DNA of 64,000 nt, from positions 305,761 through 369,760 of the forward strand of contig WBMW01003189.1 of assembly GCA_013396635.1 (NCBI GenBank), written 5' to 3'. The first letter of the stretch is position 1. Each line of letters starts with the position of its first letter. This document shows positions 25,531-36,818 of this stretch, one piece after another. A program made the position numbers and the translations under genes. Source of the stretch: Penelope pileata (lineage: Eukaryota > Chordata > Aves > Galliformes > Cracidae). The notes under the pieces were generated by a model that saw only the letters and a program-made list of their open reading frames with translations, had not been told where the DNA came from and searched no databases.

Positions 25531-27879
25531 GCAAGTCACCTTGCCTGAGCCATTGCTCCCAAAACACCTCACTGGGAGCTCCTGGAGCCAGGTGTGTGGT
25601 CTCCTGGTCAGAGACTCCCACGTGTCCAATTGGGGCCTGTGCTCTGCCACTGCCGCCTCTGGGACCTGCTGCTTCACCCACAGGCCCTGGGGGGCAATTT
25701 GTGTGACCCCCAGCACCCTGCTTGCTCCCTCTGTGAGGTGTGGGCAGCCTCGGAGCACAGATCACAGTATAGGAAATCTCCGTGCCACCACGGTTCTTCT
25801 TAAATGTCTATATTGCTGATTTTAAGAACTTTGTCTTTGAAAGAACCTGCTTGCCTCAGCGAGCATCCAGAGAAGCATTTCTGAGACATAAGGAGCAGCA
25901 GTGAAGCTTCCTGGTAAAAGCAGCCCTGGCATCTGTCCTATTACTCATAGCAGTCACTTTGGCTTCTGTACTTTTAATGCAAGACCAGCTTTGCTAAAGA
26001 CCTATTAATGTGCTGGGGCAGTGATGTAAGTGACACCTTAGCCAGCCCTTTTATAATCCATTATCCTGTAACTGCAGGCCAGTCAGCTTCAGCATCTGCT
26101 TCTTCCTCGACTTGAGCATCGCTTCTTAGGACTGATGTGGAAAAATGACAAAGTTGCAATGGTATAAAAATTTTGATGTGCAAGATTAACCTTGACAGCA
26201 AGACACCTTGTTGTTTCTATACTCGGTGCAAAACTAGCCAGTGCTTCTACTCTCAACTATCTTGCTGCCAAAGCTGTTCCTGTGTTCCCATCTACTGTGG
26301 TGTTCGTGCTGCGCAGTGATTGCGGGTGTCAGAAACTGCTGGGAAGTGCAGTGACTTTCCAGTTCCAGTAAGCAGCCTCTGGAGATTAAGCTGAGCCATG
26401 TCAGTGGGTCATTACTTATGTCTGGAAGCGATTAGAAAATGAGAGGAGAGGTTTCCCTAGGTGAAGAAAATGCTTCAACTTTTTCCAGTAAATTGAGAAA
26501 TGGCTTGCACTGAACCCCCCCCAATGCCTTGATTCAGGAGTCTTGGTGCCACACTTCAGGGAGGGCAACTTCAATGTGTGTGCCTGCCAGGCTGCCTGGA
26601 CTTGCCAGCTCTGGGGACTGCATGGCTGAAAACAGCACAGGGGTGATTCACAGCAGTTGGAGGGCTGTCATGCTATTGAAAATTGTAGAAGAGATTGAGG
26701 GCAGGTTGCTTTTTTGTAAAAAGAAATAACTCCCACAAAACTACTACAAATCAGTGGTAAATAGGCTTCAAAGCTCTTGTCTGAGCGCTGGGTTTCTTGG
26801 GCTCCCAAGTGAATGTAGCCTGGAGAGGAGTCAGCCCAGGTCTGGGCTTTGTTGCAGCAGCGGTTCAGGCATGCCTTTTAAGCAGCCCTAGTTGCGGAGA
26901 TCTCAGGATGAGCTCGCTGCTGCGTTGTGCCCTGAGCTGTGAGAGTTTCTAACTGGCAGCTATGTGGCTCCTGTGGGTGTTTCTGTCAGTGCCCAGCTCC
27001 AGGTCTATGAACCCAGTTCATGTGTCCCATCAAGTGCAGCACTGTACCACCCTGCAGCTTTCTGGTTGTGGGAGTCTCCAGAGGTCTGTTTTCTCTGCAG
27101 CCCATCCAGGTATTGGGTAACACGGCTCTGACAGCAGAGCTACCTTATTGCTAAAAGACATACTGAATGGCCTTTTGACTCTGCTGGAGCTGGTTGCTCT
27201 CAATTTAACTGTGACGTTATATTGCTTATAAAATATGCAGAAAAAACGTAATAGGCATGCACTTGTTCAGCATTAAATAAATGTGTGTAGCTGCCTAGAA
27301 ACCTCCTGAAGCCTTGAATGTCTGCTTCTGCTCATCTCCTAAATGCACTGACAACAAAGTCAGGAAGGACAATTTATGGGTCAAAATGACTCTGGCACTC
27401 AGTTCCCATTGCTTTTAAGGCTTCTCATGTGCCCTTTAGGATCCTGGATTGCAGGTAACAAGAACTGAGCTCAATATTTCAGGGCTGAAACCAGCACAGA
27501 GTTTGGGTGAGGCCCAAGGCAACAGGTACTGTGCTGTTCCCATTCCAGGCTGGCTGCAGAGGGAACTGCTGGGACATCTTCTGGCAGCTCAGTGCTGGCC
27601 ATGTGTGAACAGTGGCTTGATGGAGAGCAGACGAAACAAGCATCTTTCATCCATTTAGAGGTGAAGTGCAGCTTTTCTTACTGGAGATCAGTGAATTCTC
27701 TGCATGGCTGCTGAAGTGAAGTCAGCCCAGCTGGGAGTCCTGTAACTGAAGGCCAGACCCAGTTCCCAGCACAGGAGCGTGTTTCAGAGTTGCAGCATCC
27801 AAGCCTACGTGGGGTCTTGCAGAAAATATTTTGCATTGTGGCAGCAGCCCCTTCCCACATTGTGTGTTTTTCCTATTAG

Positions 27880-28048
27880 CAATCTCCTGAAAAGCCTAGT
27901 GGTGACAGTGGGGAGCGTCACCTCCAGCGGGCAGACGGGCAGCAGCAGAGCATCCCCGTCTTGCATGTCATCATGCACCCTGGGTTCAGCCAGCTGCACT
28001 ACCTGGGCTGTGATGTGGCTGTGTGCCTGCAGCACCCAACCCAGCTTG
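27880..28048 (+). pseudogene. OVCH1: OVCH1-like protease 1, Asp-102 exon with frameshift
   Basis: Acceptor tattag, donor gtaagc. The first part reads NLLKSLVVTVG in one frame; the rest reads GERHLQRADGQQQSIPVLHV and HPGF...LGCDVAV in the next frame. Joined they form the S1 block VTVGEHxL...EQ..IPV...HPxF...DIAL. One base is missing in the G run at about 27910-27913. With that base the exon would be 170 bp and its end phase would fit the next exon exactly. The Asp codon (GAT in CDVAV) is kept. Confidence 0.87.
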
Positions 28049-29087
28049 GTAAGCAGGCTGGATTAAAACCTGCTCGCTTCAAGCACTTCTGCATGCAAAG
28101 GCAAAGTCTCTGAAAGGTGGTTTTAGGGCCTTGGTGTTAGGGAAGTGGTGCAAGTCTCACTTTCTAGGTGTTTCAAAAGCAGTTTGCTGTGCTATGTAAA
28201 GCTACACTGAAATATATCCAACTGGCCGTGCCTGACCGTGACCATCAGGTGGCAGATCAGCCAACATAAAATAACCAGCTGTCGCTTCTCGGACCACTGG
28301 CTTCGGTGGTGGTAGCCTTGCTGTTTGTCTGTAATGGCAGGAACCTAGGAAATAAGACCCAAGAAATACTGGTTTCAGGACCCAGGCATCCTGACAGTCA
28401 GCGTGAGGAAGGCTGCTTGGGGGCTGCCTGTGTGCCTGTACCGCAGATAAAGAGGTGTCTGGAGGCATGAACTGGGCTTGACAGCATCTGAGTCCTATGG
28501 ACATCTCCTGAAGAAATGACCTGGCTCCTGCCCAGCCTTTCTGAAGTGCCGTTTCAAGGCAGCCAAGCAGAACCGTGATCCATTTCTCTGCCAATGACAA
28601 TGAAAAGCTAACCAATATGAGTCTGGATTGAACCGAGCTGAGCCTTTGAGCTTTTAATGTCCTGCATAACTCCTCTTCTGACACTGATCAGCACTGGACC
28701 TCAGAGAGGAGAATGATGTATAGAATTTCCCAGATACTGTGTTGTTCCCATGCCATCTGAGACTGGTACAGAGACAATGTGTTTTCCTGGTCTATCATGC
28801 TGTTTCCCATTTTTTTTCTTTTTGTCCCCTTCCGGGTATTCTTTTGCTGAAGTTAACACTCGGTGGTAGCAAACTGTCCTCCTGATCTCTCTCTGAATTT
28901 GCCATGCCTCAGTACCAAGTCAGTTACATGTGACTAACTTCAATTTGTATTTTTAATTTATAAAACCTACGTGTAGCTGTAATATTTTGGGAAAGGGTAA
29001 GTGTGCAACATGAAGGATGCTGTTAGTACCTGTAAATAGGTTGTGCTCCTGGAAGCAGAGTTCCTCTGTGCGCCCTTTCCTCTGCAG

Positions 29088-29183
29088 GGGCTGAGGCCCA
29101 GGCAGTCTGCCTTCCCCACAGGGATGAAGACTTGGAGGCTGGGATGCTGTGCATGGCTGGTGGCTGGGGCAGGGTGTCTGAGG
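29088..29183 (+). pseudogene. OVCH1: OVCH1-like protease 1 exon, intact (CLP...GGWG block)
   Basis: Acceptor ctctgcag, donor gtgagc, phase 1 to 1. The peptide AEAQAVCLPHRDEDLEAGML plus CMAGGWGRVSE carries the S1 landmarks CLP and GWG. No lesion. The phase matches the preceding exon once its missing base is counted. Confidence 0.88.
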
Positions 29184-29952
29184 GTGAGCGAACTGACAGA
29201 GGCCTCTGGTCACAGCTGCAGGGAGGGCAGTGAATAAGGGAAAGGAGACATTTTGTTTCAGAAATAGAAATGTAAGAAAAGGAGTACTTAAATTCTCCAC
29301 CTGACAGGATTCACCTTTACATATCAGGGCTCCTCTGCTTGTGAGAGGACCATTCCCTGGTAGAGATGTGCAGATCAGCATTTCCCTGCAGCATGGGACC
29401 TTGGAGCTCGTTGGCAGAGGTTGCACTCTGCAGTGCTGCTGTGCATATTCATGAGTGGAAGTCAGAGCCTCTCACAAGCAGACCTGTCCTTACAAGATTT
29501 CCTTCTACTTAAGAATGGTAGAAACTAGTGGAGATGAAAATGCCTGAACCTGTAGGTTGAAGGATGATGCTCTCTCTAAATCCCTTCTCAGGAGCCTGAG
29601 GCCCAGTGAAGTAGTTAGGGCCAGTGGCTGCTGCCACCCCTCCCCAGCTCAGCTGCACTTCTATATTCCCTGTGGTTTGGGGCTCCTCGGTAGCAGAGGA
29701 GACACAGAGGTGATGTGCTTGTCACCCCCATTCCCTAGCAGTGCTCAGAGGACAGCATGCCATCTCCGTGCCAGGGCTGAACTCCTGTGCTAGCAGCTTG
29801 CTGAGGGCTTTGCCCTGGCCCTTGGAAGTATCCTGCCCTGTGTTTGGGCACTCGGGAGAAGAAAACAGTCTGATATCTGAAGAATGTCATTCTCCAGCTG
29901 TTTTGAGGCACTTGGCTATGGCTGGTGGCGCACCAATGCATCGCTTGCCTAG

Positions 29953-30091
29953 CTCTGTGCCTCTGTGATCCCAAACTGCCTCAGAACAGAGCCAGATGTG
30001 CAGCGGCCTGCTGAGGGCCATGGGCCTGCCACCCCTGCAGGGCTCCATGCTGTGGGCTGGCTTTCCTGACAGCGGGAGGGGTGCCTGCAAG
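29953..30091 (+). pseudogene. OVCH1: OVCH1-like protease 1 exon before the Ser exon (5' edge uncertain)
   Basis: The 3' part is clear: MCSGLLRAMGLPPLQGSM followed by LWAGFPDSGRGACK and gtaagg. It corresponds to S1 CxxL...xxMLCAGFxxGGxDxCQ. The expected Cys is TGG (Trp) at 30053-30055. In the same frame a TGA lies at 29966-29968. The acceptor cttgcctag gives a length close to the protease 2 homologue but a phase off by one. Another acceptor at 29896-29897 fits the phase but makes the exon long. The start is therefore tentative. Confidence 0.75.
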
Positions 30092-30515
30092 GTAAGGGCA
30101 CTTCCACCCGGGCTCGTGACAGACAGCAGGCCTGTCTGTCTGCCTGCAAGCCTTCTGCTCAGCTGGGGAGAAAGGACAGCAGCACAGATGGTGCTGTCAG
30201 CGCCCTGCTGAGCAAGGGCTTTCCAAGGAGCCTCAGGATTATGAAGGTGGGAGGTGTCTCCTGCTGGTGGGAGCGTGGGTGTGGGCAGGAGGCTGGAGTG
30301 TAGCTGCTGTCTTGCAGGGACCTGCTCTGTGCCTTGTGAAGGGCAGGAGCTCCATCTCAGCACACAAATGCCACCACCCTGCTGAAACCAGGGGGACCTG
30401 CAGCAGTGGCACTCTGGGAAGTGGCAGGGGAGTGTGGCATGGGCAATGCTGCCAGAGGCTGGGAAGAAGGCAGCACGCAACTCTTTCTCAAGTTCCCCTG
30501 TGCTCGCCCCAACAG

Positions 30516-30669
30516 GGTGACTGGAGGGCTGCTTGTGTGTCTGAGGATGGGTGGCAGCAGGATGCTGACTGGTGTGGTGTCCTGGGGGTTGGCTGTGCCA
30601 GAGGCTCCCCAGGTGTCCTCTCCTGAGTGTCTGCATTCATGGATTTCATTGCCCAGCCCGTGGCAGCAG
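30516..30669 (+). pseudogene. OVCH1: OVCH1-like protease 1, Ser-195 exon (Ser deleted, two frameshifts, stop)
   Basis: The exon opens GGT GAC T, where GDSGGP is expected, then GGAGGGCTG in a shifted frame: two bases of the Ser codon are missing at about 30522. The shifted frame reads GGLLVCLRMGGSRMLTGVVS and WG, then one G is missing in the G run at 30584-30588 and the original frame resumes as VGCARGSPGVLS. The next codon is TGA at 30624-30626, where the family has Arg (CGA to TGA). VSAFMDFIAQPVAA and gtaggt follow. The S1 signatures SWG, GCA, PGV and the C-terminal helix are all recognisable. Confidence 0.9.
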
Positions 30670-30833
30670 GTAGGTATGGGCACGAATGCCAGAAAGCTCT
30701 TTTCTCTCCTATCTGTTCAGCAACACAGTGGCTAACATTGTCCTGACGCTCCACCCGCAGCACTTCTCTTCAGCTTCAAGTTGATGCATCAGCAGCAAAG
30801 TGTTCTATTTTTTTCTTCAAATTTTATTTGCAG

Positions 30834-31012
30834 TGGCAAAACCAGAGGTTTGGGCAGATATGTCCCCATTAAGAAACCCTGTGATAGCAGCAGGTCTGAC
30901 CTCTGCATCCCCAGAAGGAAAAGCAGAAGACTGCTCAAGCTGCCTCATTTCTGGATGGATGCAGCCTTTCCAGCATCCCCCGAGTGCTGCAGATCAGTGC
31001 CGCCCCAATAAA
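30834..31012 (+). pseudogene. OVCH1: Candidate linker exon between protease 1 and CUB1
   Basis: Acceptor atttgcag, phase 1, consistent with the previous exon. The frame VAKPEVWADMSPLRNPVIAA and onward stays open to about 31028 and holds a CSSC motif. I recognise no domain, and no donor with the right phase stands out, so both the identity and the 3' border are uncertain. Confidence 0.4.
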
Positions 31013-31792
31013 GTTCCCTTTGAGTGCTAGCCAGCTCCAGAACCGAGCTGCTGATGTGCTCCTGAAACAGCGTGTGGGATTGATGAGGGTTATCTGCTAA
31101 TCAGACACAACTTTGAGCACACGTGGGAAGAGGTGTGCTGTATTAAGTGCAGCTGTGGTAGTGGCTTGTCACAAGCGCCCTTTACAGGTAGGCACAGGCC
31201 TGGGGACTCCCTGCAGGCCACTTGTCTATTTCTGTACCGACGATTACAGTGCTAATGCAAGTTATTAAGGAGATGGTGATATTTCTGTCATAGCCATCAA
31301 AGTCGAGGTATTAAATAATACCCAACCCATTATGGCTTTGCTAGGGACCCTTAATGGTCGCGCTTTCAAAGGGCGCCTGTCGGCAGCTGAGGATGTGCCA
31401 CATAACTGGGAACAATAACTGCACGGAGGAGAAGCTATGTGGCTGCAAAGTGCCTGCATTAGCCTGTGCGAAGCGGAGCTAATGGCATCCACGTGGATCA
31501 AATGCCCATAGAAGATGGACGGAATGTTATAAAAGTTGTGCTTAAAAATAAGCTTGGAACAGCCACGTCAGCTTTTAGCAGGCTGAATGGATGCAGGCCC
31601 ACTGTGTTGGCAAGACAAATCCTAAAGTGTTGGGGACTTTTAAGTAGGACTTTGGGGAAGAAATTTTATGCTAACTTTTGAGGCTTCTCTCAACTCTGTC
31701 AAGGATTTTTGGTTTGAAAGGACTGTAGTGCCATAGCCTGTGCCAATAGTGCCTGCACTGGAATACCCCACACAACTCTCTTCTCTCCCTAG

Positions 31793-31912
31793 CTGCTGTG
31801 CCAAGCCTCTGCCTGTGCCAGAGCAGTGCAGTCCCCAGGGCACGCTGATCTTTGGAGAAAGCGACCACATTCGGTACCCGCAGTCCCTGGAGGATGACTG
31901 CCCTGACAATAG
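31793..31912 (+). pseudogene. OVCH1: OVCH1-like CUB1, first exon
   Basis: Acceptor tccctag, ends at phase 2 before gtttct. The peptide CCAKPLPVPEQCSPQGTLIF plus GESDHIRYPQSLEDDCPDN has the CUB start pattern C...G.I.YP. It is open. The split point just before the C.W motif is the same as in CUB3. Confidence 0.75.
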
Positions 31913-32538
31913 GTTTCTGCCCTGGCAGCCAAACGCTGCCTTTCCCCCGGGCACCCACTGAAGTGTTTGCTATGGCTCAGAAGCACTGACTGCTGCTGGC
32001 AGTACCCAGATCACAGCAGCTCTGTGTTCCCTGCAATGCAAATTCCCCTGTGCTCGCTGGGTGGGGTAATGCCACAGGGGAAAGAAGACACAAAGTCTAT
32101 TTGTAACACAGCTTATTTGAGTTGCACTCACAAGATGGCTGCTTCTGGCTAGAGATCTGTAGTGTCCTTTGTGCCCAACTGCATCCATGTCAGCCCACAC
32201 AAAGAAGCTTTCAGCTCCTGCAAGAGGCACAGAAATGAGATAACTGGGCTGCTGGTGTCATTAGTGCAACGCAAAGCTATTGCTGCTAAGGAAGCATCAG
32301 TCCCCACCTAGTGCTGGGCAAATTCACAGCTCTCCTCTGCTGTGCTTCTCAGATGATGAGGTGGTAAATTCATATATTTTTAAATCTTTATCAAGTCTAG
32401 CTGGTGACATCAGCTGTCACCAACTGATTGTGCTTGCCTGCAAGAAAGTAATGGCTGGAGGTTCCCAGCCCAGGGTGGGAGTGCCCGGGGCTAAGCTCAG
32501 CCATGCAGGTGCATGCCTTTACTATTGCTTGCTTCCAG

Positions 32539-32672
32539 CCTGTGTACCTGGAATATAACAGTACCAGTGGAGAAAATCATCCTGATCTGCTTCACCAGAT
32601 TAGATGTAGAGTACCATGTTGGATGTGACCGTGACTATGCGTCCTTCTACTGGCACAGAAAACAGCTGATCA
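32539..32672 (+). pseudogene. OVCH1: OVCH1-like CUB1, middle exon
   Basis: Acceptor cttccag, donor gtaagt, phase 2 to 1. The peptide SLCTWNITVPVEKIILICF plus TRLDVEYHVGCDRDYASFY matches the CUB core C.W.I.vP....i.l.F..ld.e...C..D. It is open; the downstream frame continues only by chance past the donor. Confidence 0.85.
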
Positions 32673-33526
32673 GTAAGTCTAGGTGCCTTAGGAAAGTGAA
32701 CAGTACAGGATCTAATTTTTTTTTTTTTTTTAGCAAATTTAGCTGGCTTTAAGAAAACTTTTTTTTTTTTAATGCTATGAATTTAACAAGCTGGAGGTGA
32801 TACCCAAATGGGGCAGGGCAGGTGGGACTGAGGGACCTGTTCATATTTGTGCTGGCTTCTAGTGCAGTGTGGTGGCCTGAAGTGTCTCAACAACGTCTTT
32901 TGGCTGTACGTAATTCTGTGCTCAGTATTCCTTGTCTCCCATGTACCTGTTTTATCCCTGTAGGCCGTGGATAGCAGAATAAGTGCTTATCCTTGCTCAG
33001 TTGGTGCATGTCCAGTGACTTCCTGATGTGTTAGCATTGCCAGCAAGTGTGTTGGAGATGCAGCTCAGGAAGGCTGGATGTTTGTTGGTTCCAAACTGGT
33101 TATATGGCACAGGAATCATAGATTACTGAGTAATTGTAGAGGTGAGACCAAAAGAAGTGGCCTCTCATCCCTCTCTAAGATGCACTTACTATTGAACCGA
33201 TAGAGAATAAATATTTCAAGCAAATACTGACTACTTCTCTGCTCTCAGTACTAGAGGTGATGCGCTGATAATAGCCTAACATTCTCAGTCTGCAATTTAT
33301 CCGCTAGGAATACTCAGTTGTTCATATGGCTGTTTTGGATGAAGTCCCTTCTCCGCTTTATTTCTACAGCCTCTAAATATTTTATAGGTAAAGAGAGCTG
33401 AATGATCTCCATTCAATGTGAGATGAGAGCTTCGTGATGAGATCTAGTTTAGTGAATCACTCTGAGATCTGCCTGAACAGATGTATGCTCTGTCCATCCA
33501 TACCACTTATTCCTTGTCTTCCTCAG

Positions 33527-33875
33527 GTAAAGTCTGCGGGGACATGTTCCCAGCCTCTCTGCTGGTAGAGTCAGACTAGGCCACCATTATTAAACAGAAT
33601 CATAGAATGGTTTGGGTTGGAACGCACCTTAGAGATCACCTTCCTCCAACCCCCGTGCCATGGGCAAGGACGCTTCCCACTAGACCAGGTTGCCCAAAGC
33701 CCCATCCAGCCTGGCCTTGAATACTTCCAGGGAGGGAGCGTCCACAACTTCTCTGGGCAACCCATTCCAGTGCCTATGTTATAGAAACTTCTACCTTCTC
33801 CTTTCTGACCCCTTAAAATAAATGATTAAAACACCCATATTCTTAATGTTGGTGTGGGTTTACTAAAAGCACTGT
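33527..33875 (+). pseudogene. OVCH1: OVCH1-like CUB1, last exon, stopped and split by a CR1 insertion
   Basis: Acceptor cctcag, phase 1. The peptide SKVCGDMFPASLLVESD is followed by TAG at 33577-33579, then ATIIK. A CR1 starts at about 33596. Beyond it, ILNVGVGLLKAL (about 33834-33874) resembles the last CUB strand (...GxGFxLxA) and leads to T|gtaatc at 33875, the phase required by CUB2. Without the CR1 the exon would be about 113 bp, near the 126-129 bp of the matching exons of CUB2 and CUB3. The part before the CR1 is firm; the part behind is inferred. Confidence 0.75.
33596..33822 (-). mobile_element. CR1 LINE 3' fragment, antisense, inserted in the CUB1 exon
   Basis: Starts AGAATCATAGAATGGTTTGG and continues through GTTGGAACGCACCTTAGAGA, GCCCCATCCAGCCTGGCCTT and CTCTGGGCAACCCATTCCAG, all CR1 3'-end blocks on the minus strand. 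About 230 bp are present, 5' truncated. ATTAAA occurs on both sides (33589-33594 and 33825-33830) and may be a remnant target duplication. Confidence 0.92.
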
Positions 33876-33921
33876 GTAATCCCAGTCACTAAACTGCCTC
33901 CTTTCTCTCTCTGTACTGTAG

Positions 33922-34052
33922 GTTCGGGCTGTGGGAGTGTCATGATTCTGGTGGAAGAGGGAAAGATTGATACTGCTAATTACCCTGGCTTCTATCCCGG
34001 GAACACGGAGTGCCACTGGCTCATTGAGGCTCCAGCGGAGTACGCTGTAAAG
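33922..34052 (+). pseudogene. OVCH1: OVCH1-like CUB2, first exon, intact
   Basis: Acceptor tactgtag, donor gtaata, phase 1 to 0. Peptide GSGCGSVMILVEEGKIDTAN then YPGFYPGNTECHWLIEAPAE. This is a textbook CUB N-terminus: C, G.I....YPG.YP, C.W.I.AP. No lesion. Confidence 0.9.
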
Positions 34053-35073
34053 GTAATAAAGGAGAAACTGCACTTAAACCTCTGCGCTGAGAACCATTCA
34101 GACGAATGATTCAATAAAATCCTGCCAGAAACATCTGTGACACACAAGAACATAAATCGTAAGGTTTCCAGGTCACTGACTCTTTGCAAGGCATATTTTG
34201 TCAATTAGACATCACCTCCGAACTGGTGTATGGAGCTGCTGTGACTGCTGTAAATGCTTTTAGTCTGTAGGCACTGATCTCTTCCCTACATAGCTTTATC
34301 TTGAAGTCCAGAACATTTGAAGGTAAAGGAGAAGTAGCAATTGTGTTGCAAACAGCTGGATTTCTTCCTCGTGGCAGTGTCAATACCCCCAAGCCACTCC
34401 TTAGCCCTGTACCAAGGTGTTTGCTTCCTGTAGTGCATGAGCTGTGTGGTGGTAGTTCTCATTCACAGTGCCAGTATCTCTCTTTAGTTTTACTGCACGT
34501 CACCGTTAATGTGCAGCAAGCATCCAACTGACCTTGTTCTGCAGTGCTGCCTTATATTGTTTGGAGCATCTTTCCTCCCCCGCTGCCTTAGATAAGGAGT
34601 GGAAAAAAGGGGATGCTGAAGGGTGTGAAAACATATTCTTTAGGTTGCCACTGCTCTGTTGGTGTGAGATCTTGTGGTCTGGATTAAAAATAAACCAAAC
34701 AAAAAAAAAATCACCCGCTGTCCATGTTTGAAGGAAAAGCTCTTGAAAGGGCATTCCATATAGGATGTTGACCCTTCCAGAGTACGAGATGTTGAGCGTC
34801 CCAGTAGAGACAGTAGGAGAAATCCTGTAAGGCAAGTCTTATGGGCCAGTTCCATCCTCCGCAGCTGTCTGTGCCCTACAAAGGGGGAGCAGTCAGCACC
34901 ATCAGGCCAAGACTGCCCACAGACAGTTCTAATGCAAAATGTGACCCACTCGACAAGGAAAGCCATGCCCAATTTCCGAAATGTGACTTTTCTCTAGCAC
35001 ACAGTTAAGAAGGTTAAGTGCTTCAGTTACTACGCCACTCTTCATGATTCCCTCTTGCTTGTCCTCTTCACAG

Positions 35074-35167
35074 CTGGAGTTTGAGGACTTTGCTGTTGAA
35101 CTTAGCCCAGGCTGCGTTTATGATTCAATGACTGTTTACAGCGATGAAGAGGAAGAAATCCAATTGG
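35074..35167 (+). pseudogene. OVCH1: OVCH1-like CUB2, second exon, intact
   Basis: Acceptor ttcacag, donor gtgagt, phase 0 to 1. Peptide LEFEDFAVELSPGCVYDSMT then VYSDEEEEIQL. It contains the CUB pair F...E....C.YD...VY. No lesion. Confidence 0.9.
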
Positions 35168-36818
35168 GTGAGTGTGAATGTTTCCAGTTTCAAATTGGAA
35201 ATCCCTGTGGAAACATAGCCAAAATATGCTCTGTTATCGTGGTACCACAGGACGAGTAGTGTAAGTGCTTCCGCAGCAGCTTCGAGTCTTCTGTCTTGCC
35301 TACCATGGCCAAGTGTGCCATTGGCACAGGAGATCCCGTGTCCTGGTTGAGGCCTTACTTTTCCATGGACAGCTGGCTGGTGCTGTGGGGCTGAGCACAG
35401 GGCCATGCTCGTGTGCTGCTGCATGAGGCCTCCTCTCTGCATCTCTCCATCAAAGGAGAGAGCACGAGCAATTTTGCGCCGTTTCATTAAGAAGACAAAT
35501 GTTTAAAGTAAGGCAGAGCAAGAAGCGTGGTTGTCGATTGGTATCTAATTCTACTGAAATGAACATGAATGCTTTATGAATTCATCTAATTTTGCTGGAA
35601 TTTCATTAATGAAAAACTGCTAACCTGAGGCATCACTTCCCCACGCTTTCAGAAGGAAATGGTTTAATTCTTCACTTTAAATTGGCTTCAGTTTTATCAA
35701 CATAAAAATCTTTAACTTCAGTGAAATAAATGTTCTTAATTTTCTGGAATATATATTTCCAGCTGTTCCTCTTGCTTGGACCAAAGGAAAGCATATTGTA
35801 ACACTCCAGTTTTTTAAAAACAGTTTCCAAGCACCACACTCACTTTAGCAGAGCTTGGTATCTATTTTTAAGGTGAAAAGCAATCTGGTGCTCAGAAGTG
35901 AAGGTATTTGAGTTGAATTCTGGCTACCTCTTTACAAGCCTGTATGTGAACCAAAAAAAGAGTAGGGTGATGAGATGTTATTTTCTTTATACCAAATAAG
36001 CTGGATAAAAGGCTCAAACTGTCTTGTGTTTACCAGTGGCAAATGACCTTTGGCAAACTGCTTCTATTTTTTCCCCATCTGTTTTGTAGTGGTAATTTAG
36101 TTGCATGTGTATACCAAGTACTGAATAAGTATTAACATTACAACTCCCTTGAAAAGAAATCTGGTTTCCATTGGAAATGTGTGTATTTAAATGGGAGGGA
36201 AGAAGGCTGGCAAACTCAAACCTGTAAGCCAGGGGAGAGCTTTCAGCATCCCAAAGCATTTCAGCTGATGCTTTCCAATACAGTTTTGCTGTTGGAAATT
36301 CAGATTCTTACAGGAAAGCTCCTTTGGAATAGAGTGCAAGCTTCCTGTCCAGCTGCAGCTATGGGACTTCCAGATGCTGCACAAACTGAGCGCTGTCAAA
36401 AGGAAGAAACCTCTCGTAGCTGTGCTGTAGGCCCTCAGCTTTACACACAGACTGTTCAGGGGAGACTCTGCTGGTATCCTCACAGTGGTGGTAAACACTC
36501 CTCGAGTGCAGTTTCCTTGTGCAGGGGAGGGCATTCACGCTGTCTATTAAAGATGATTTGTAGTTCTACCATGAGAAAGCTGGGATTGTTCCTGCCTATC
36601 TGTAACACGACTGCGGGAGATGAATTCTGGCTGCTGTTGCTTACTGATGTCACTACCGTTGTCATGCAAGTTTTTCTTCTCAACAAAACAAGAACTTTTT
36701 CTGAAAGTCACCAAGTTCTGTGTTTTTTAGAAACCTAGATTAGCTAAAGCCACAAGTGCTTAAGAGACGTCAATTCTCATATTAAAAATACATATTTTAA
36801 GACGTAGCCTTCCTGCAG

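Noticed and set aside
27560..27660. LLAAQCW in frame, considered as a protease 1 His exon
   Set aside because: Only the AAxC part fits, with no CGG block before it. The exon at 25385-25530 matches the whole HFCGGSLI...TAAHC region and was chosen instead.
29887..30636. 249-codon open frame on the minus strand, the longest in the window
   Set aside because: It lies antisense to two clear protease 1 exons, in GC-rich sequence, and its Pro/His/Gln-rich product resembles no family. It is a shadow frame.
36181..36738. 185-codon plus-strand open frame between CUB2 exons 2 and 3
   Set aside because: It lies in an intron of the pseudogene, has no CUB or protease motif, and CUB2 reads correctly when it is skipped.
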